NCBI RefSeq assembly: GCF_014699035.1 | Contig: NZ_JACXAA010000023.1 | Span: forward strand, 1 to 62,209 | Length of the DNA: 62,209 nt | DNA from: Spirosoma validum | Lineage (GTDB): Bacteria; Bacteroidota; Bacteroidia; Cytophagales; Spirosomataceae | Direction of reading: 5' to 3' | Part shown: positions 58,795 to 62,209 of the stretch, in pieces | Layout: the number at the start of each line of letters is the position of its first letter | How positions within the stretch are numbered: the first letter of the stretch is position 1 | The notes under the pieces: model-generated | What the model was told of the DNA's origin: nothing | What the model saw: the letters and a program-made list of their open reading frames with translations, nothing else | Database searches by the model: none | Made by a program: the position numbers and the translations under genes

Positions 58795-59177
58795 ATGAAC
58801 CTTTCAAAAAAAGAGGATTGTAGGCTGGTAATCGATGGCATTACTCCTTCCCGGGCCGGTAGCAGCACCACGGCCGGAATATGGGCCTGGCATCCGCTCC
58901 AATTCAGGGATAGCCAGGGTAATGTCGATCTGGTACTCCGCCCTAACAACATTGGCGGAAGGGTACCCTGGCTGACAGTCGTTTTGGGCCAGCCTAACTC
59001 GCCACCCCTCAGCATGACCAAGCGTAGGGTCAACTTACTGGCTTCAATGGTACGCTCACGCCAGGAACTACGACGGGAGTAGTGACTGTCAGTTCGGTAA
59101 TCATCGGGGGTAGTGGGGGCGAGTTACGGGTCAACAACAACGTTGATGCCGATAAGATCGATTATTTTCAGGAGTAA
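58795..59177 (+). pseudogene. Remnant of a YFQQ protein gene (locus 4)
   Basis: The first block (58795-59040, frame starting MNLSKKEDCRLVIDG) aligns with residues near NLNNLSIKPNVQFQIID, then LQFRDSQGNVDLVLRPNNIG aligns with LQFTASQGDVDLVLRNNNIG of the locus 2 protein. The second block in another frame (59043-59177) encodes GTLTPGTTTGVVTVSSVIIG to RVNNNVDADKIDYFQE and stops. The intervening ~130 codons of tail domain are missing and there is a frame change. The region from the stop to about 59290 also matches 54140-54250. It is a decayed paralogue of the locus 2 gene. Confidence 0.75.
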
Positions 59178-59183
59178 CTACGT

Positions 59184-59232
59184 AATGTCTCTGCTCGTCT
59201 GCGGTTCAGAGCCGCAGACGAGTAGAGACATT
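59184..59232 (+). terminator. 21-bp hairpin after the YFQQ remnant
   Basis: Stem 59184-59204 / 59212-59232 with loop TTCAGAG, which is the exact reverse complement of the CTCTGAA loop at 54167-54173. Compared with the other copy, one C-G pair has become T-A and one A-T pair has become a G-T wobble, so pairing is preserved. Confidence 0.75.
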
Positions 59233-59473
59233 TTACGACAAAGAGCGATTGGGTAAAGCAAACGGACTGGACGGCCCATTCATTCGAGGGTTTTCTGAGA
59301 CTCGTATACCCTGGCTACCACCGATCACTTTCCCCACGGCTCAGGGCAAACCCAGCCCCCTAACAAAGCACGCCCGGACCGCCGTTCTCCCAAAACAACC
59401 AGCACAGGAAGGGCCCGTTTTGCATTTGTAACCACCCCGGCCCGCTCTTTCAGTCAGTCGAGTCAGCGCGCGG

Positions 59474-60112
59474 CTAGCGGCTTGGACTAACTGAAGCCGA
59501 CGGATCAGCAAGCCGTCGCTCCCCCCTGGGGGCTTTACCGAGCTGTTGGCAGAGCCGCTGCAGTGAGGCCTCCACGCCTTGCCAGCCCGCTTCACTCCGC
59601 AAATCGATCCCCAGCATTGGCTGATTCGCGTCAGCCATGAGGGTCAGATAATAGAGTCCCCCCAGCAGAAGGGCCAAGCTCGCCCGTCGGCCCGCTTCCT
59701 CGGGCAAGACCAGCCGCTGGGTGAACTGGCCTAAGGCCTGGTGCTGGGTTTGGTTAATCAACTCACTCAGCGTTGCATCGCCCACTAGCCCCGCCTTCAA
59801 GACGGCCCGGCTGGCCTTCGAGGCCCGTAGCTGGCGAACATACTGACTTAACTGCCGGGCCAGCCAGGATAGCTCATCGCCCCCTTGCCCCAGGGCTGAA
59901 GGCTCTAGGGTGAAGCTGGGGAAGAGCCCACTGTGCTGAATGTAATAAGCCAGTAAGCCGGGCACTCCCCCGTAATGATTGTAAATAAATCCCTTGCTAA
60001 CCTGGGCCTTTTGAGCAATGACGCTCACGCTGACGCCCTGGGTGCCGTCTTCGGCCAGCACCTCTTCCAACACGGTCATGATCCGTTGCCGGGTTTGTTG
60101 TGGATTGTCCAT
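59474..60112 (-). CDS. TetR-family regulator linked to YFQQ locus 3
   Basis: A 212-residue TetR protein, paralogue of the one at 54306-54956. The HTH reads VSVIAQKAQVSKGFIYNHYG, and the ligand domain contains LLLGGLYYLTLMADANQPML and GIDLRSEAGWQGVEASL, matching the other almost residue for residue. It follows the YFQQ gene of locus 3 in the same direction (165-base gap), repeating the order seen at locus 2. Probably a local regulator. Confidence 0.88.
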   Translation of the reverse strand: MDNPQQTRQRIMTVLEEVLAEDGTQGVSVSVIAQKAQVSKGFIYNHYGGVPGLLAYYIQHSGLFPSFTLEPSALGQGGDELSWLARQLSQYVRQLRASKASRAVLKAGLVGDATLSELINQTQHQALGQFTQRLVLPEEAGRRASLALLLGGLYYLTLMADANQPMLGIDLRSEAGWQGVEASLQRLCQQLGKAPRGERRLADPSASVSPSR

Positions 60113-60277
60113 TTGAAAGGATAAATAAACCGGTTCACTGGCTAACCACCGGGGAATTTGTCCCGAAAAGGCACCCAGGAATCAGTTGATGGTTTGGCGA
60201 GGCCAGTCAAAACCGGGGTGAGCCCGCGACGAGCGCGATAAAAAGCCCGCTGCTGCTCACCCCGACCGGTCTGAGAT

Positions 60278-62209
60278 TTACTGTTGGAAATACTTGATCT
60301 TGTCGGCATCGATGTTGTTGGTGGCCTTCTGCTCCCCTCCGCTGCCTCCCACCAGCGTGCCGCTCACCGTCAGCTCGCCCGAACTGGACCCCGCGCTGAA
60401 CTGGCCCACCAAACCCACGCTCAGCCTATTGCCGGCGGCTACCGGCTCACTCGTCGTCAGGGTGTAGTAGCCGTTCTGGGGACCGCTTAACTGCCACACC
60501 CCGTTGGTCACCACCCGACCGCCCACGCTGGTGGCATTGGCCGGCAGGCTCAAGCTCAGCTTGGCATCCTGGGTGATCTTCAGGGTGATCAGACCCTGGC
60601 TGGCTACCCCATTCAACTCCACCACATCCACCACCACACTGAGCTGGCCGCTGCCATACAGCACGAAGGGCTGGGTGTAGAGAATCGGACTCAGATCCGT
60701 CAGCAGGGGATTGACCGTCAGGCTGGCCGCGGTGGAGGTGACCGAGCAGGCTCCGCTGGTGATCACCACCCGGTAGCTGTTGCCGCTCAGGGCGGTGGTG
60801 GTGTTGGCCACGCTGAGGGTGGCCGAGTTGACCCCGGCATACGTGGCATCGTTGGTCAGATCGACAAAGCCGCTGCCGGCGTCGAGCTGCCATTGGTAGC
60901 TCAGGGCACTACCGCTGGCGCTGGCGCTGAAGCGGGCGGTCTGGCCGGTGGTGAGGCTGACATTGGCGGGTTGCTGGGTGATGGCGATGGGCTGGGAGTC
61001 ATCGGTGAGGGTGGTGGAGGCCACCTGGCTACAGCCGTTGGTCCCAATGACGGTGACCGAGTAGACGCCGGCGGTGGTGACGGTGGCCGATGATCCATTG
61101 GCGGTGATGCCGCTTTGGAACTGGTAGCTCTCCCCGCCCGAAGCGGTGAGCGTGACGCTGGGTTTGTTGCAGCTCAGGGGCCCATCGTTGGTCAGCGAAG
61201 CGGTGGGGGGCGTGGTGCTGCCGGTGACGGTGGTGGAGGCCGTGGCCGTACAGCCGTTAGGGCCCGTCACCGTCACCGAGTAGACCCCCGCCGTGGTTAC
61301 TGTCGCCGTCGAGCCATTCCCCGTAGGCGTAGCCCCAGTGCCAAACACATACGTGAACGGCCCAGGCGCTAGTTGCCGTAGCGAACCGATGGGCGTCACA
61401 CTAGCAGGGGCTACTCGGCCTTCAGCGCTCAGGGTTACCATGGGGTGATCGCAACTGAGCGGCCCGTCATTCGTCAGACGCACCTGTGGCTCATCCAAGT
61501 TTTGATCAACAAACGTAGCGCTAATGGCTGTGCAGCCGTTGGGGCCCGTCACCGTCACCGAATAGCTACCCGAACTGTTGATGGTGGCGGTTGATCCATC
61601 GCCAAAGGGGGTAGCCCCCGCACTGAAGACATAGCTGATACCACCTGTAGCGGTTAAGGTTACACTGGTGGTAGCACAAGTCAGAGTCCCATTGTTGGTC
61701 AGACCAGCCGTGGGGGGCGTTTGATCCCCCGTGACGGTGACGGTGGCTGTGCTGGAACAACTGCCGGTAGTGGCAGTCACCGAGTAGAGACCCGGGGCAT
61801 TGACCACGGCGGTGCCTGATGCGGGATCACTGCTGACCAGACCCGGCCCACTGAAGGCATACGTACTGCCCCCTGTGGCCGTCAGCGTTACGCTGGTTAC
61901 CGAACAGGTCAAGCTGTTGCTGGCGACCAGACTGGCCGTAGGAGCGCTGGTGCTGCCCGTGACGGTGGTGGAGGCCACCTGGCTGCAACCGTTGGTGCCC
62001 GTGGCCGTTACGGAATACACGCCCGCTGCGCTCACGCTGGCCGTAGGACCGTTGTTGATCTGGGTAGCGCCCGCACTGAAGACGTAGGTGAAGTCCGGGC
62101 CCAGTACTTTCTGGGCTGAAGCCGTCAAGATTACGCTGGGGTTGGCGCAGCTCAAAGGACCATTGTTGTTCAGGCTCACCGTGGGCAGGGCCTGATCGCC
62201 GGCCACCGT
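60278..62209 (-). CDS. Ig-repeat adhesin with YFQQ tail (locus 3), 5' truncated by window edge
   Basis: At least 643 residues; the frame is open to the right edge, so the N-terminus is outside. It has seven or so ~75-residue Ig-like repeats (SATVTTAGVYSVTVTGPNGC, TASLTNDGPLSCNKPSVTLT, TATGGSTYAFSGPGLVSSDP). One Ig-like unit with AITQQPANVSLTTGQTARFS follows, and finally the YFQQ domain (DLSPILYTQPFVLYGSGQLS to NNIDADKIKYFQQ). Such HYR/PKD-like repeats build long surface fibres. It ends with the YFQQ tail rather than a T9SS signal. The downstream TetR gene is transcribed in the same direction. Confidence 0.85.
   Translation of the reverse strand, partial: TVAGDQALPTVSLNNNGPLSCANPSVILTASAQKVLGPDFTYVFSAGATQINNGPTASVSAAGVYSVTATGTNGCSQVASTTVTGSTSAPTASLVASNSLTCSVTSVTLTATGGSTYAFSGPGLVSSDPASGTAVVNAPGLYSVTATTGSCSSTATVTVTGDQTPPTAGLTNNGTLTCATTSVTLTATGGISYVFSAGATPFGDGSTATINSSGSYSVTVTGPNGCTAISATFVDQNLDEPQVRLTNDGPLSCDHPMVTLSAEGRVAPASVTPIGSLRQLAPGPFTYVFGTGATPTGNGSTATVTTAGVYSVTVTGPNGCTATASTTVTGSTTPPTASLTNDGPLSCNKPSVTLTASGGESYQFQSGITANGSSATVTTAGVYSVTVIGTNGCSQVASTTLTDDSQPIAITQQPANVSLTTGQTARFSASASGSALSYQWQLDAGSGFVDLTNDATYAGVNSATLSVANTTTALSGNSYRVVITSGACSVTSTAASLTVNPLLTDLSPILYTQPFVLYGSGQLSVVVDVVELNGVASQGLITLKITQDAKLSLSLPANATSVGGRVVTNGVWQLSGPQNGYYTLTTSEPVAAGNRLSVGLVGQFSAGSSSGELTVSGTLVGGSGGEQKATNNIDADKIKYFQQ
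60890..62209 (-). repeat. Tandem ~230-bp Ig-domain coding repeats
   Basis: Repeated DNA segments encode the pattern GVYSVTVTGPNGCTAxASTTVTGS. Copies share long identical runs (for example GCAGCCGTTGG- and ACGGTGACCGAGTAGAC-type strings on the plus strand), so the array can probably change length by recombination. Confidence 0.75.

Noticed and set aside
58280..60112. A complete lasso biosynthesis cluster around the precursor
   Set aside because: No cyclase, protease, RRE or transporter gene is present between 54 and 62 kb; only the precursor can be supported.

Overview
The window looks like chromosomal DNA of a Cytophagales bacterium close to Spirosoma. The evidence is two proteins ending in type IX secretion (T9SS) type A sorting domains, a SusR/HTCS-type hybrid sensor with Reg_prop repeats, an ECF sigma/anti-sigma pair whose anti-sigma carries a beta-barrel-like C-terminus, many AraC-type regulators of the DUF6597 kind, and a promoter fitting the Bacteroidetes TTG...TAnnTTTG pattern. 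No rRNA, tRNA, CRISPR array or intact insertion sequence was seen.

Layout. 0.4-2.3 kb: AraC regulator with two small membrane proteins. 2.6-6 kb: a tiny membrane peptide and a lipoprotein/ECF sigma/anti-sigma operon. 6.2-9.7 kb: a lipoprotein and a T9SS-secreted repeat protein. 10.1-17.9 kb: a GIN-domain protein with a frameshifted signal peptide, an Ntn-hydrolase, AraC regulators (one cut by an in-frame TAG), a VOC protein and a serine-hydrolase-like protein with an altered active site. 18.3-19.4 kb: a Xre/RES toxin-antitoxin pair under a palindromic operator. 19.5-23.6 kb: DedA protein, large catalase, DUF429 protein. 23.9-29.7 kb: an apparent operon of PafA-like phosphatase, PA14-OmpA protein and beta-lactamase-like protein beside a PadR operon; the two operons share an operator-like dyad. 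30.1-35.9 kb: response regulator, TPR-esterase, AraC, HxlR and two SDRs. 36.1-39.9 kb: a chromate locus (ChrA, DUF1259, barrel protein, and a ChrB-AraC fusion).

40-62 kb is a surface-protein island. Two S74 (endosialidase-chaperone) proteins are each followed by a protein ending in the same ~135-residue C-terminal domain, whose last residues are NN(I/V)DADK(I/V)xYFQ(Q/E). Two of the intact or near-intact YFQQ genes are followed in the same direction by paralogous TetR genes. A fourth, decayed YFQQ gene survives as a remnant with a copied downstream hairpin. The island also holds a giant HTCS whose kinase and receiver domains have lost key residues, a T9SS protein, and a 46-residue peptide with a lasso-type leader.

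Running through most intergenic gaps, always in the same orientation, is a dispersed element (core CGTCTCA-N3/4-GGGAGCRTTT) that seems able to form one or two alternative stems. I regard the S74/YFQQ/TetR cassette, the one-way intergenic element and the orphan RiPP-like precursor as the most novel contents. Three genes are broken by single-base events, so assembly error has to be excluded for those.
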